Shown here piece by piece: positions 1 to 6,613 of a DNA stretch of 9,344 nucleotides; positions within the stretch are counted from its first letter, which is position 1; every line of letters begins with the position of its first letter. The notes below the pieces were generated by a model, which had not been told where the DNA came from, ran no database searches, and worked only from the letters and a program-made list of their open reading frames with translations. The DNA lies in NCBI GenBank assembly GCA_030607895.1, contig JAUWJC010000127.1, positions 1-9,344 of the forward strand. The letters run 5' to 3'. The position numbers and the translations under genes are program-made. Origin of the DNA: Pirellulales bacterium. GTDB lineage: Bacteria; Planctomycetota; Planctomycetia; Pirellulales; Thermoguttaceae.

Positions 1-1136
1 CCAGCCATCCGCATCGCGGTATAAGGCCGGGCGGGGGGGGCCGAGGGGGGGGGCGGGCGGAACTCGATGCGCTTGGCCTGGGGGCTGGGCGAGTACATTG
101 GCAGCCGGACGGCCGCGCTGCGGTTCCGCCGCGAGTAGGCCAGGTTCACCGGCGCCTCGAAACCCGGTACCAGCCGCTTGTAGCTGTTGGTGGTGGGATT
201 CGAGAAGGCGCAGATCGCCGCGGCATGTTTCAGCAGGCCGCCGGTGGCGTACAGCGCCATCTCGCTTAAGCCCGCGTAACCGTTGCCGGCAAACAGCGGC
301 TCGTCCCCTTTCCAGATCGACAAGTGGGGGTGCATCCCCGAGCCGTTGTCGCCGAAGATCGGCTTGGGCATGAAGGTGACCGTCTTGCCGTGCCGAGCGG
401 CCACGTTCTTGACGATATACTTGTACATCATCATTTTGTCGGCCATGTTCACCAGGGCGTCGTAGCGCAAGTCGATCTCCGCCTGCCCGGCCGTACCTAC
501 CTCGTGGTGCTGCGCCTCCACGTCCAACCCGCAGTCGAGCATCGTCTGCATCATCTCGTTGCGAAGGTTCATCATCTGGTCGGCCGGCGGGACGGGAAAA
601 TAACCCTCCTTGTGCCGCAGCTTGTAGCCCAGGTTCGGCCGCTCGTCGCGGCCCCGGTTCCACTGCCCCTCGATGCTGTCGATATAATAAAATGCCTCGC
701 TGGGCGTCTGCTCAAAGCGGATATCGTCGAATATGAAGAACTCGGCCTCCGGCCCGATGTAGCAAGTGTCGCCGATACCGGTGCTCTTCAGATAGTTGAC
801 TGCCTTTCGAGCGACGTTGCGGGGGTCGCGGGAGTAATCCTCCCGGGTAATCGGGTCCTGGATGTTGCAGATCATCGAGAGGGTGGGCAACTCGGCAAAC
901 GGATCTAGCGAGGCCGTCTCCGGCTGCGGCACCACCAGCATGTCGCTCTCGTTGATCGCCTTCCACCCGCGAATGCTCGAACCGTCGAACCCCAGTCCGT
1001 CCTCGAAGACGTCCTCGTCCAGCTTGTCCACCGGGATGGTGAAATGCTGCCAGAGACCGGGAAAGTCCATAAATCGCAAATCGACCGCCTTAACGTCCTT
1101 CTCGCGGCAAAGTGCCAACACTTCCTTGGGTGTCAC
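1..1136 (-). CDS. glnA: Glutamine synthetase type I, C-terminus beyond window
   Basis: Cytoplasmic enzyme making glutamine from glutamate, ammonia and ATP, the main entry of ammonium into metabolism. The 378 visible codons cover the beta-grasp N-domain (DGSS at 51-54) and most of the catalytic domain. Metal and substrate residues fall at the same numbers as in E. coli GlnA: E129 and E131 in GPEAEFF, E212 and E220 in the HHEVGTAGQAE region, H269 in GSGMHPH, R321 and E327 in RLVPGFEAP, R339 in RRNRSA. The family is about 470 residues, so roughly 90 are missing, including the region of the adenylylatable tyrosine. The start is GTG (plus-strand CAC 1134-1136), chosen because AAGGAG lies 8 nt upstream and the N-terminus VTPKEVLAL fits the family. 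Residues 361-378 should read like the conserved CPDPSCNPY segment but read PPPPSAPPARPY, most likely a sequence artefact (see findings). Identification is secure. Confidence 0.96.
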   Translation of the reverse strand, partial: MTPKEVLALCREKDVKAVDLRFMDFPGLWQHFTIPVDKLDEDVFEDGLGFDGSSIRGWKAINESDMLVVPQPETASLDPFAELPTLSMICNIQDPITREDYSRDPRNVARKAVNYLKSTGIGDTCYIGPEAEFFIFDDIRFEQTPSEAFYYIDSIEGQWNRGRDERPNLGYKLRHKEGYFPVPPADQMMNLRNEMMQTMLDCGLDVEAQHHEVGTAGQAEIDLRYDALVNMADKMMMYKYIVKNVAARHGKTVTFMPKPIFGDNGSGMHPHLSIWKGDEPLFAGNGYAGLSEMALYATGGLLKHAAAICAFSNPTTNSYKRLVPGFEAPVNLAYSRRNRSAAVRLPMYSPSPQAKRIEFRPPPPSAPPARPYTAMRMA

Positions 1137-1144
1137 GGTGTTTT

Positions 1145-1150
1145 CTCCTT
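1145..1150 (-). promoter_or_regulatory. Ribosome binding site of glnA
   Basis: AAGGAG on the minus strand, 8 nt before the GTG start at 1136. It is the strongest Shine-Dalgarno match in the window and decides the non-ATG start. Confidence 0.8.
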
Positions 1151-1194
1151 TTCCACTGAACCCTTTAAGATTGCCAGAATAACCAGCCCCGTTT

Positions 1195-1210
1195 TGCAAA
1201 CCGGATGCCA
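1195..1210 (-). promoter_or_regulatory. Sigma-54 type (-24/-12) promoter of glnA
   Basis: The minus strand reads TGGCATCCGGTTTGCA. Against the RpoN consensus TGGCACG-N4-TTGCW it matches TGGCA at -24 and TTGCA at -12, with the GG and GC dinucleotides at the required 12-bp interval. A start around 1184 would leave a leader of about 48 nt before the GTG. glnA is a classic sigma-54 target in other bacteria (glnAp2 of enterics), so the context supports the call. An imperfect dyad GCAC-N6-GTGC at 1234-1247, with a further GTGC half at 1250-1253, lies about 50 bp upstream of the predicted start and could be an activator site. Its spacing is one base short of the enteric NtrC consensus. Confidence 0.6.
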
Positions 1211-1400
1211 GGGTCGTGGTGGAACCGGGTGTGGCACACATAAGTGCTTGTGCAGCAATGTGTTACGGAAATGAACCCAGCGCCGAGACGCCCGGCGGAA
1301 CAGCTACTCCTGCCCGCTTTCAATGCAGTAGCCGATCAAGAAGTGGGCAGCCTCGACCTCCGCTGCGATCGGCTGAGTTCTTGCCCGGTGTACTGGGTTG
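1211..1400. other. Intergenic region upstream of glnA, no gene seen
   Basis: Between the -24 element of the glnA promoter and the left repeat cluster. It holds the imperfect GCAC-N6-GTGC dyad at 1234-1247. Open frames that cross it also run through the palindromic cluster as repeated pentapeptides and have no coding support. Confidence 0.4.
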
Positions 1401-1493
1401 CCCCCGGTGTATTCACCGGGGGCTAATTCACCGGGGGCTAATTCACCGGGGGCTAATTCACCGCCATTTAGCCCCCGGTGATTACACCGGGGG
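1401..1493. repeat. BIME-like palindromic cluster, left copy
   Basis: Two perfect hairpins with 9-bp arms CCCCCGGTG / CACCGGGGG bracket a small tandem array. Hairpin 1 is 1401-1422 (loop TATT) and hairpin 2 is 1472-1493 (loop ATTA). Between them the 15-bp unit CTAATTCACCGGGGG repeats, so extra right-hand arms are available for alternative pairing. Each terminal hairpin has TTAG on its 5' side, hairpin 1 when read on the minus strand and hairpin 2 on the plus strand. They are therefore two REP units in opposite orientation, as in a BIME. TTAG would occupy the place of the GTAG tetranucleotide of enterobacterial REPs. Confidence 0.85.
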
Positions 1494-1998
1494 AAGAGGG
1501 TGGTGGTTGGGTGAATGGTTCGATGAAGTCCCAGGGCTTCGGAGGCCAGCCGAGCGCGGTGTTGTGACACTCGACGTATGCGATCCGGCGGTGTACAGAT
1601 TGCTCGTCGAAGCAGAACCGCTTGTCGTACCCGTCAGTCCAAACCGGCCGGCCAGGCCGTAGTCCCCAGCGGACTGCGTCCTTGGCGCATTTGACGATTT
1701 TCGGCAACGGGTGTTCGGTGGCGGCGATGACCATGTGAACGTGCCAAGTTTGGACGGTCATGGCCAGAATGCATGCATCGACGCGCTGACGAAGCGACTG
1801 ACCAATGAACGCACCCGTTTCCAGCAATCGCTGATCATCGAAAAGAAACACTGGGTGCTTCATCCGCTGGCGATCGGCTGCCTGGATAATGGGATCGGGT
1901 GGGAGAGTTCTACCGCGGTCGACCCAGCCGCGCATGTCGCCACGCAACCACGTGCCGTATGTGGTCATTGTCAACATGATCGCAAGCGTGTTTGGCAT
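1468..1998 (-). CDS. REP-associated Y1 tyrosine transposase (RAYT-like)
   Basis: 176 residues, a single-domain HUH endonuclease of the IS200/REP transposase superfamily, which nicks single-stranded hairpin DNA through a 5'-phosphotyrosine. The metal-binding HUH motif is H86-V87-H88 in TWHVHMVI and the likely nucleophile is Y141 in RRIAYVECHN. The N-terminal MLTMTTYGTWLRGD segment is typical of this REP transposase group. The ATG at 1998 is preferred over an in-frame GTG at 2043, which would translate the adjacent repeat. A GGGAG lies about 12 nt upstream, weak for a ribosome binding site. The last residues (SPGVITGG) and the TAA stop are encoded by the left repeat cluster, so the original C-terminus may have been replaced. 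The frame appears intact and both catalytic motifs are present, so it may be active. Confidence 0.85.
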   Translation of the reverse strand: MPNTLAIMLTMTTYGTWLRGDMRGWVDRGRTLPPDPIIQAADRQRMKHPVFLFDDQRLLETGAFIGQSLRQRVDACILAMTVQTWHVHMVIAATEHPLPKIVKCAKDAVRWGLRPGRPVWTDGYDKRFCFDEQSVHRRIAYVECHNTALGWPPKPWDFIEPFTQPPPSSPGVITGG

Positions 1999-2027
1999 AG
2001 TTGCGTTGTACTCCCAATCTGCCGCCC

Positions 2028-2120
2028 CCCCCGGTGTATTCACCGGGGGCTAATTCACCGGGGGCTAATTCACCGGGGGCTAATTCACCGCTATTTAGCC
2101 CCCGGTGAACACACCGGGGG
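2028..2120. repeat. BIME-like palindromic cluster, right copy
   Basis: Same 93-bp architecture as the cluster at 1401-1493. Hairpin 1 is 2028-2049 (loop TATT), followed by the CTAATTCACCGGGGG tandem units, and hairpin 2 is 2099-2120 (loop AACA). It differs from the left copy at only a few positions: the second loop, and CTATTTAG in place of CCATTTAG before hairpin 2. Near-identity over 93 bp suggests recent duplication or active homogenisation. It overlaps the last nine codons of the MMPL gene and supplies its TAG stop. Confidence 0.85.
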
Positions 2121-4523
2121 CATACACTCGACCCGGGCCGATCTGTCGTTGGGGGCATCCGTCCGACGGGCAATCAGGGCGAGGAAACAGGGGACCAGGA
2201 CGGTGCGGATGATGAAGGTGTCCAGCAGCACGCCCAGCGACAGGGCGAAACCCAACTCGTGCATCGCCCGCAAGGTGCCGGTGGTCATCGAAGCGAACGT
2301 GCCGGCCATGATTATCCCGCAGCTTGTGATTATCCCGCCCGTGCGAACCACCGCCACGCGCAGACCTTCCAACGGTCCACGGCGTTCTTGTTCTTCGAAC
2401 ACCCGTGTAGCCAGGTAGATGTTGTAGTCCTGGCCCACGGCGATCAGGATAACGAACAGGAAGATGGGCACCTTCCAGTCCAGGCCGTGGAACGTATCGC
2501 CATAGAGCCACGAGAAGAACAACTCGGTGGTGCCGATAGTGACGAAGTACCCCAGCAGCACCGACACGACCAGATAGATGCAGATGGGGGGGTGGCGCAG
2601 AATGACGATCAACACGGCCAACACGGCGATCACGACCAGCACCTGGATGCGGACCTGGTCGCTGGTGGTAACGGCTTTCAGATCGCGGATGCCGGCGGTG
2701 GTGCCGACCAGATCGAACGTTGCCCCGTGCCAATTCGAGTGTGGGTCGTCGGCCGTGGCCAACAACTGCTCCTCGACGTAGCCCAAGAGCCGGACACTCT
2801 CTTCGGAGAAGGGATCGTACTGGAAGACCAGGTCGAAGCGAGTGACATTGCCGGCCAAGGCTCCCGCCTGCGAGACAAAGGTAGCCTTTGTCTTGGGATG
2901 CCGTAATACGGCCAGTTTCCGCCGCCCGGTGGGGCTTAACGGATTGAAGCTACCCGGCGTATCACCCAGCGGCTCGGTGAGACTGCGAACACTGACGATC
3001 GGCTTGGCTTCTTCGGCGTGGCTGTCGACGTATTTCAGGTTGTAGAGGAACTTTGTCAGCCAGGCGATTCTGTCGCGTCCGCTCTTGGTATCGAACCGGG
3101 CGTTTTTCTGGTAGGCCACGACGGTGACGGGGCCGGTCTCGCCGGTGAGGAGCTGCCGCTGGAGGAGTCGGGGTCCCTGGACGCTTGGACGGTCGGCGTT
3201 CAGTTCGTTCAGCAAGTCGTAGGTGATCGGCACGGAGAGGCCTTGCCAGGCCAGCGGGGCCAGCAGAAGAATGCTTGCAACCAGGATAAGGCCGGGCCGC
3301 GCCACGACCGCCCGGCCGAGTCGCCGCCAGAACCAGCCGGTTAGCGACGGACCGTTGGTTTCCGATCCGATATCGCCGTCCGGTCGCATTGCCGGCCCGA
3401 TGCCGAAGGGCCAGAAGATGACCCGGCCGGTGCCTCTCAACAGGGCAGGTGCCAGGGTCACGCAGGCAGCCAGCGCAACAACCAGGCACAAGGCAATAGC
3501 CGGCCCGCTGTAACGGAACTTGCCGAAATCGGCAAACACCATCATCGCCAGCCCGAAGATCGTGGTCAGCGCGCTGGCGGCCAGGGCTTCACCCACGCCC
3601 GCCAGCGCGGCGCAGATGGCCTCGTCATGCACCAGCCCGCGTTGGAGTTCTTCCTTGTAGCGGGAGATCAGGAAAAGGCAGTAATCGGTGCCGGCGCCGA
3701 AGAGAATTACAACCACGAATATCTTCGTGGTCTTGAATACCTTGAAATCGAACCAGCCAAGCCACTGGCTGAACTGCGTGAGCATGGCCACCAGGTCCAT
3801 GGCCACGAAGACGGATATGCCAATCGTCACCAGCGGCACGAACACCAGCCCGGGCGCCCGATACACCACCAGCAGAATAACGAACACCAGCACGATGGTG
3901 GTCAGTTCGGTGTTGCGGATGCTCTGTTCGGCGGAGAACAACATGTCGGCGCCGATGGCGGCCGAGCCGGTTACACCCAGTTCCAGCCCTTTGGGGAAGC
4001 CGGGTTCCAGGCGGAGCCGATCCAGCGTTTGGTGGATTTCGGCCATCAACTTCATGTTGTCGATGGCCATGAACTCGTTTTTCAGGCGGAGTACGATCAA
4101 CAGCGCCTGGCCGCCGGTGCCGGCGCGGCTGATCAGCTTCTTGCCGACCACCTGGCTTTCGTAACTCCAAACGCCCGTGATTGGGCCCTGTGGCCGCTCC
4201 TCGGACCGCTCGTCCCGGTTCGGCGTGAACCGTGCCAGCAACCGATCGGCCACTTGGAAATCGGCCGCCTGCAACTTGCCGTCGGCGCGCGAGACGACCA
4301 GAGCCACCTGGCTCTTGGAGAGGGCCTCCGGAAAGGCGGCCTCGAGAAGCTGCTCGCCCCGGCCGCTGGTCATTCGATCGGGCAGATAGGCGAAGTCGCC
4401 GTCGTGAGTGATTTGGTCCCAGCGCGGGGCCAACCGGTCGATCCCCACCATCAGCGCCGCCCAGGCCAGCAGCACCAATATCCAGTGACGTGAGACAACA
4501 GCACCAAGGCGGTCAAATACCAC
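2091..4523 (-). CDS. MMPL-family RND-type transporter
   Basis: 810-residue inner-membrane protein of the MMPL/RND superfamily, proton-driven exporters usually of lipids or hydrophobic compounds. The substrate here is unknown. Two homologous halves are visible. TM1 is about 13-29 and a large extracytoplasmic loop spans 30-205. A TM bundle at about 207-362 carries the relay pair D280-Y281 in FGAGTDYCLF. Then come a cytoplasmic linker, TM7 about 409-425, a second large loop to about 624, and a TM bundle at 627-785 with D699-Y700 in AVGQDYNIY. These Asp-Tyr pairs match the proton-relay residues of MmpL3-type proteins. The start is GTG, with AAGGGA ten bases upstream. Residues 802-810 and the TAG stop come from the inserted repeat cluster, so the native tail was probably altered. 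It is preceded by the S41 protease gene, with a MITE-like element between them. Confidence 0.92.
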   Translation of the reverse strand: MVFDRLGAVVSRHWILVLLAWAALMVGIDRLAPRWDQITHDGDFAYLPDRMTSGRGEQLLEAAFPEALSKSQVALVVSRADGKLQAADFQVADRLLARFTPNRDERSEERPQGPITGVWSYESQVVGKKLISRAGTGGQALLIVLRLKNEFMAIDNMKLMAEIHQTLDRLRLEPGFPKGLELGVTGSAAIGADMLFSAEQSIRNTELTTIVLVFVILLVVYRAPGLVFVPLVTIGISVFVAMDLVAMLTQFSQWLGWFDFKVFKTTKIFVVVILFGAGTDYCLFLISRYKEELQRGLVHDEAICAALAGVGEALAASALTTIFGLAMMVFADFGKFRYSGPAIALCLVVALAACVTLAPALLRGTGRVIFWPFGIGPAMRPDGDIGSETNGPSLTGWFWRRLGRAVVARPGLILVASILLLAPLAWQGLSVPITYDLLNELNADRPSVQGPRLLQRQLLTGETGPVTVVAYQKNARFDTKSGRDRIAWLTKFLYNLKYVDSHAEEAKPIVSVRSLTEPLGDTPGSFNPLSPTGRRKLAVLRHPKTKATFVSQAGALAGNVTRFDLVFQYDPFSEESVRLLGYVEEQLLATADDPHSNWHGATFDLVGTTAGIRDLKAVTTSDQVRIQVLVVIAVLAVLIVILRHPPICIYLVVSVLLGYFVTIGTTELFFSWLYGDTFHGLDWKVPIFLFVILIAVGQDYNIYLATRVFEEQERRGPLEGLRVAVVRTGGIITSCGIIMAGTFASMTTGTLRAMHELGFALSLGVLLDTFIIRTVLVPCFLALIARRTDAPNDRSARVECMPPVCSPGAK

Positions 4524-4550
4524 CGCAAACGAGTCCCTTCATTGGCTATC

Positions 4551-4728
4551 AGCTTTCAGCAGTCAGAAGCGTACTCCAAGCTGATAGCTGATAGCTGATA
4601 GCTGATTTCTCGTTCCCAAGCTCCAGCTTGGAAACGTTCCGTGTAGGTTCCCAAGCCGGAGCTTGGGAACCAGTTTTGAAGCGTATTCCAAGCTGGAACT
4701 GATAGCTGATAGCTGACTGCTGAAAGCT
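4551..4728. repeat. MITE-like dispersed repeat with 16-bp terminal inverted repeats
   Basis: A 178-bp structured block between the MMPL and S41 genes. The ends are a perfect inverted pair, AGCTTTCAGCAGTCAG (4551-4566) and its complement (4713-4728). Inside each end is a direct repeat GAAGCGTAYTCCAAGCTG, then tandem CTGATAG heptamers, three copies on the left (4581-4601) and two on the right (from 4699). In the centre are two palindromes. One has arms CGTTCCCAAGCT / AGCTTGGAAACG (4611-4636, one mismatch) and the other has perfect 11-bp arms GGTTCCCAAGC / GCTTGGGAACC (4646-4671). There is no coding capacity. An open frame through it (minus strand 4549-4821) is only translated repeat. No clear target-site duplication is visible. 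Confidence 0.7.
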
Positions 4729-4831
4729 TACAAACACGATCCTATCAGATGGGCCCCAATTGCCCAAGGACCCGGGGGCGGGAGAGCCGCACTCGGCACA
4801 GGAAAAGTCCACCCAGACCACGCGCTTTGAC

Positions 4832-4867
4832 AGGGTGTCTCAGATACCCTTACCGCTTGGCGGTAAG
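4832..4867. other. Two overlapping hairpins at the 3' end of the S41 gene
   Basis: A near-perfect dyad AGGGTGTCT-C-AGATACCCT occupies 4832-4850, and a perfect 8-bp stem CTTACCGC-TTG-GCGGTAAG occupies 4849-4867. They share two bases and cover the TAA stop of the protease gene, so forming one would hinder the other. Neither is followed by a U-run on the minus strand, so this is not a canonical intrinsic terminator. It may be a 3'-end stability element or a dispersed palindrome. Confidence 0.45.
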
Positions 4868-6505
4868 TTGTCTGGCGGCGTGCAGTGCGGCGGCGAGCAT
4901 CTGATCGTCGTCTTTGGGCATGGCGGGCGAACTGCTCAGCGTGACGATCGGTCGGGCTACCCGATGCACGAGGACATCCGGCTCGACGCCCACCAAGCTG
5001 AACGGGCGTCCACTGGGAGAGTAGAACTTGGCGGTGGTCAGCCGGATGCCGGCGCTGGAGTGGTTCAAGGGGAAGATACCCTGCACGGATCCCTTGCCGT
5101 AGCTGCGGCGGCCGACGAGTGTTCCCCGACGATGATCGCGTATTGCACCGGCGAAGATCTCCGCCGCGCTGGCGCTCTCATGGTCGATCAATACCACAAG
5201 CGGCACGCGCCAGGTCCCGGTCGCGTGGGCCGAGTAGGTGAAATCTTCCTGGAGACTCCGGCCCCGGGTGGAAACGATGATTCCGCGGTCGACGAACTTG
5301 TCGACGACTTCGACGGCCGTAATCAGCAATCCGCCCGGGTTGCCGCGAAGGTCGATCACCAGCGCCTTCATTCCTTCGCGGTGCAATTTCCACATGGCGG
5401 CGTCCAGGTCGCGGCAGGTGGTCTTCTGGAAGCAGCTCAGCTTGAAATAGCCTATGCCGTAGTCGGGATCGATGATCTTTGTCTCGTCGATGCTGGGCAC
5501 CTCGACCCGTTTGCGACGAACGTCCACCTGCCGAGCATCTTGTCCGGGGCTAACCAGCGAGAGCCGCGCAATGGTATTTGCTTCACCCTGAAGGAGGTTG
5601 GCCGCTTCGTCCGCGGAAAGGCTGCAGGTAGGTTGGCCGTCGACGGCAACGATTCGATCGCCGGCGCGGACGCCGCTGAGTTGGGCCGGGCTGCGGGGAA
5701 TTACCCTGACAATCACCAATGCGCCCGGTTCCGATTTCAATTCGATACCCAACCCGACAAAATTCCCTTCGATTTGCGAGTAGACGTCGGACAACTGGTC
5801 GGGCGTGAGATAGGCCGAGTAGCAGTCCAATGAGTTGGCCGCTCCGCAGGTATATTCCAACACCACGGCGGCCGGCGCAACGGCCATGAGTTGCTTGGCC
5901 AGTCGGGCGGCCGCGGCCGCGGTGTCCCGGGCGTCGTCGCGGCATTCTATTGTGCGCGAGTTCAGCATTCGGTGCAGTGCGTCGCGGAACTCCAGGATTT
6001 GCCGCTCGGCGGCGCGTGGCGCGTTGCGTTGCAGGAAGACCGGCTCGGTCAGCGCCACTTCCAAGGCGTTGGTGCCGTGCTGGACCAATTCCTGCCAGGC
6101 CGGCCCCTCGACGTAGTGCGCCTGTATCTTCACCAGCACCTCGCGGTACAGGTCCAAGGCCTCCTGCTCCGAGAGCCGGTCCAGCGTGTTGCAGAAACTG
6201 TGATCCGTGTAGCGGCGCCCCAGGTCGTAGTGCAGTCGGGTGAACTCGAACCGCTGGTGCAAATCGTCGTGAGTGGGGAACTGCCGGATGGCGTCCTCGT
6301 AGTGCGACAGTGCATCACCCCAGCGCCGATCCAGTTCCATCTGGCGACCCTGGTGCAGTATGTCGCCAATATCGGCCGTGCTACTGGGAGCAATCCCGAT
6401 GGGAGCAGGAGATACTGACTGAGCAAAGGCGCAATGGCCCGAGAGAAGAACCGCCAGTACCACAAGCCAAATCACGCTGGCGGCGGAAAGGACCCTTCGT
6501 CGCAT
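4850..6505 (-). CDS. Secreted PDZ-containing S41 C-terminal processing protease
   Basis: 551-residue exported serine protease of the CtpA/Prc type (MEROPS S41), acting outside the cytoplasmic membrane. An N-terminal signal peptide (RRR, hydrophobic 5-27) has a plausible cleavage after AFA-28. A helical region of about 45-240, possibly TPR-like at the start (GDALSHYEDAI), precedes a PDZ domain at about 245-325 (GLGIEL, GVRAGDRIVAVDG). The peptidase domain at about 345-505 contains DLRGNPGG (385-392), the nucleophile S446 in ESASAAEI, and K471 in SYGKGSVQ. S446 and K471 are 25 residues apart, as in E. coli Prc (S452/K477). The ATG at 6505 is preferred over one 36 codons upstream because it begins a clean signal peptide, although the Shine-Dalgarno is weak. 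The substrate is unknown. A promoter lies at 6683-6711. Confidence 0.93.
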   Translation of the reverse strand: MRRRVLSAASVIWLVVLAVLLSGHCAFAQSVSPAPIGIAPSSTADIGDILHQGRQMELDRRWGDALSHYEDAIRQFPTHDDLHQRFEFTRLHYDLGRRYTDHSFCNTLDRLSEQEALDLYREVLVKIQAHYVEGPAWQELVQHGTNALEVALTEPVFLQRNAPRAAERQILEFRDALHRMLNSRTIECRDDARDTAAAAARLAKQLMAVAPAAVVLEYTCGAANSLDCYSAYLTPDQLSDVYSQIEGNFVGLGIELKSEPGALVIVRVIPRSPAQLSGVRAGDRIVAVDGQPTCSLSADEAANLLQGEANTIARLSLVSPGQDARQVDVRRKRVEVPSIDETKIIDPDYGIGYFKLSCFQKTTCRDLDAAMWKLHREGMKALVIDLRGNPGGLLITAVEVVDKFVDRGIIVSTRGRSLQEDFTYSAHATGTWRVPLVVLIDHESASAAEIFAGAIRDHRRGTLVGRRSYGKGSVQGIFPLNHSSAGIRLTTAKFYSPSGRPFSLVGVEPDVLVHRVARPIVTLSSSPAMPKDDDQMLAAALHAARQLTAKR

Positions 6506-6613
6506 GGTGTCGTCCGTCGTTGGTGGGAGCGTCCTCTCGCGGGGGCTCCATCCCGCGTGCCGTGCAACCGGACGAAAGGCCTCGTGGTGAGAGTCAATCC
6601 CGTCCGTCCGCAC

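Larger units (their letters stand above)
1401..2120 (-). mobile_element. RAYT-like Y1 transposase unit flanked by two BIME-like repeat clusters
   Basis: A transposase gene (1468-1998) is enclosed by two 93-bp palindrome clusters (1401-1493 and 2028-2120) in direct orientation, nearly identical to each other. The transposase stop codon lies in the left cluster and its start lies 30 bp inside the right one, so there is almost no other DNA in the unit. This matches the known layout of REP-associated tyrosine transposases, which sit between the REP/BIME sequences they are thought to spread. The unit lies between the upstream region of glnA and the 3' end of the MMPL gene, and the MMPL reading frame ends inside the right cluster. 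Whether the whole unit moves, or only the repeats, cannot be told from one locus. Confidence 0.75.

Noticed and set aside
1304..1400. Possible gene remnant on the minus strand (tail AAEVEAAHFLIGYCIESGQE)
   Set aside because: It reads like protein but is short, enters only through the repeat cluster and matches no family I can name. A translated search would be needed to support it.
1401..1493. Short regularly spaced repeats resembling a CRISPR array
   Set aside because: The unit is 15 bp and strictly tandem with no unique spacers, and it is bounded by hairpins of the same sequence. It is a REP/BIME-type cluster.
1216..1662. Plus-strand open frame with tandem HRGLI pentapeptides
   Set aside because: The pentapeptides are the translated 15-bp DNA repeat and the rest is antisense to the transposase gene. 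It has no independent coding support.
3627..4493. Plus-strand 288-residue open frame
   Set aside because: It is antisense to the MMPL gene and has no recognisable domain.
4549..4821. Minus-strand 90-residue open frame
   Set aside because: It is a translation of the MITE-like repeat (SAISYQ-type peptides from CTGATAG arrays), a common false gene call.
4760..5833. Plus-strand 357-residue open frame
   Set aside because: It is antisense to the S41 protease gene, whose domains and catalytic residues are clear. High-GC third positions keep the opposite frame open.
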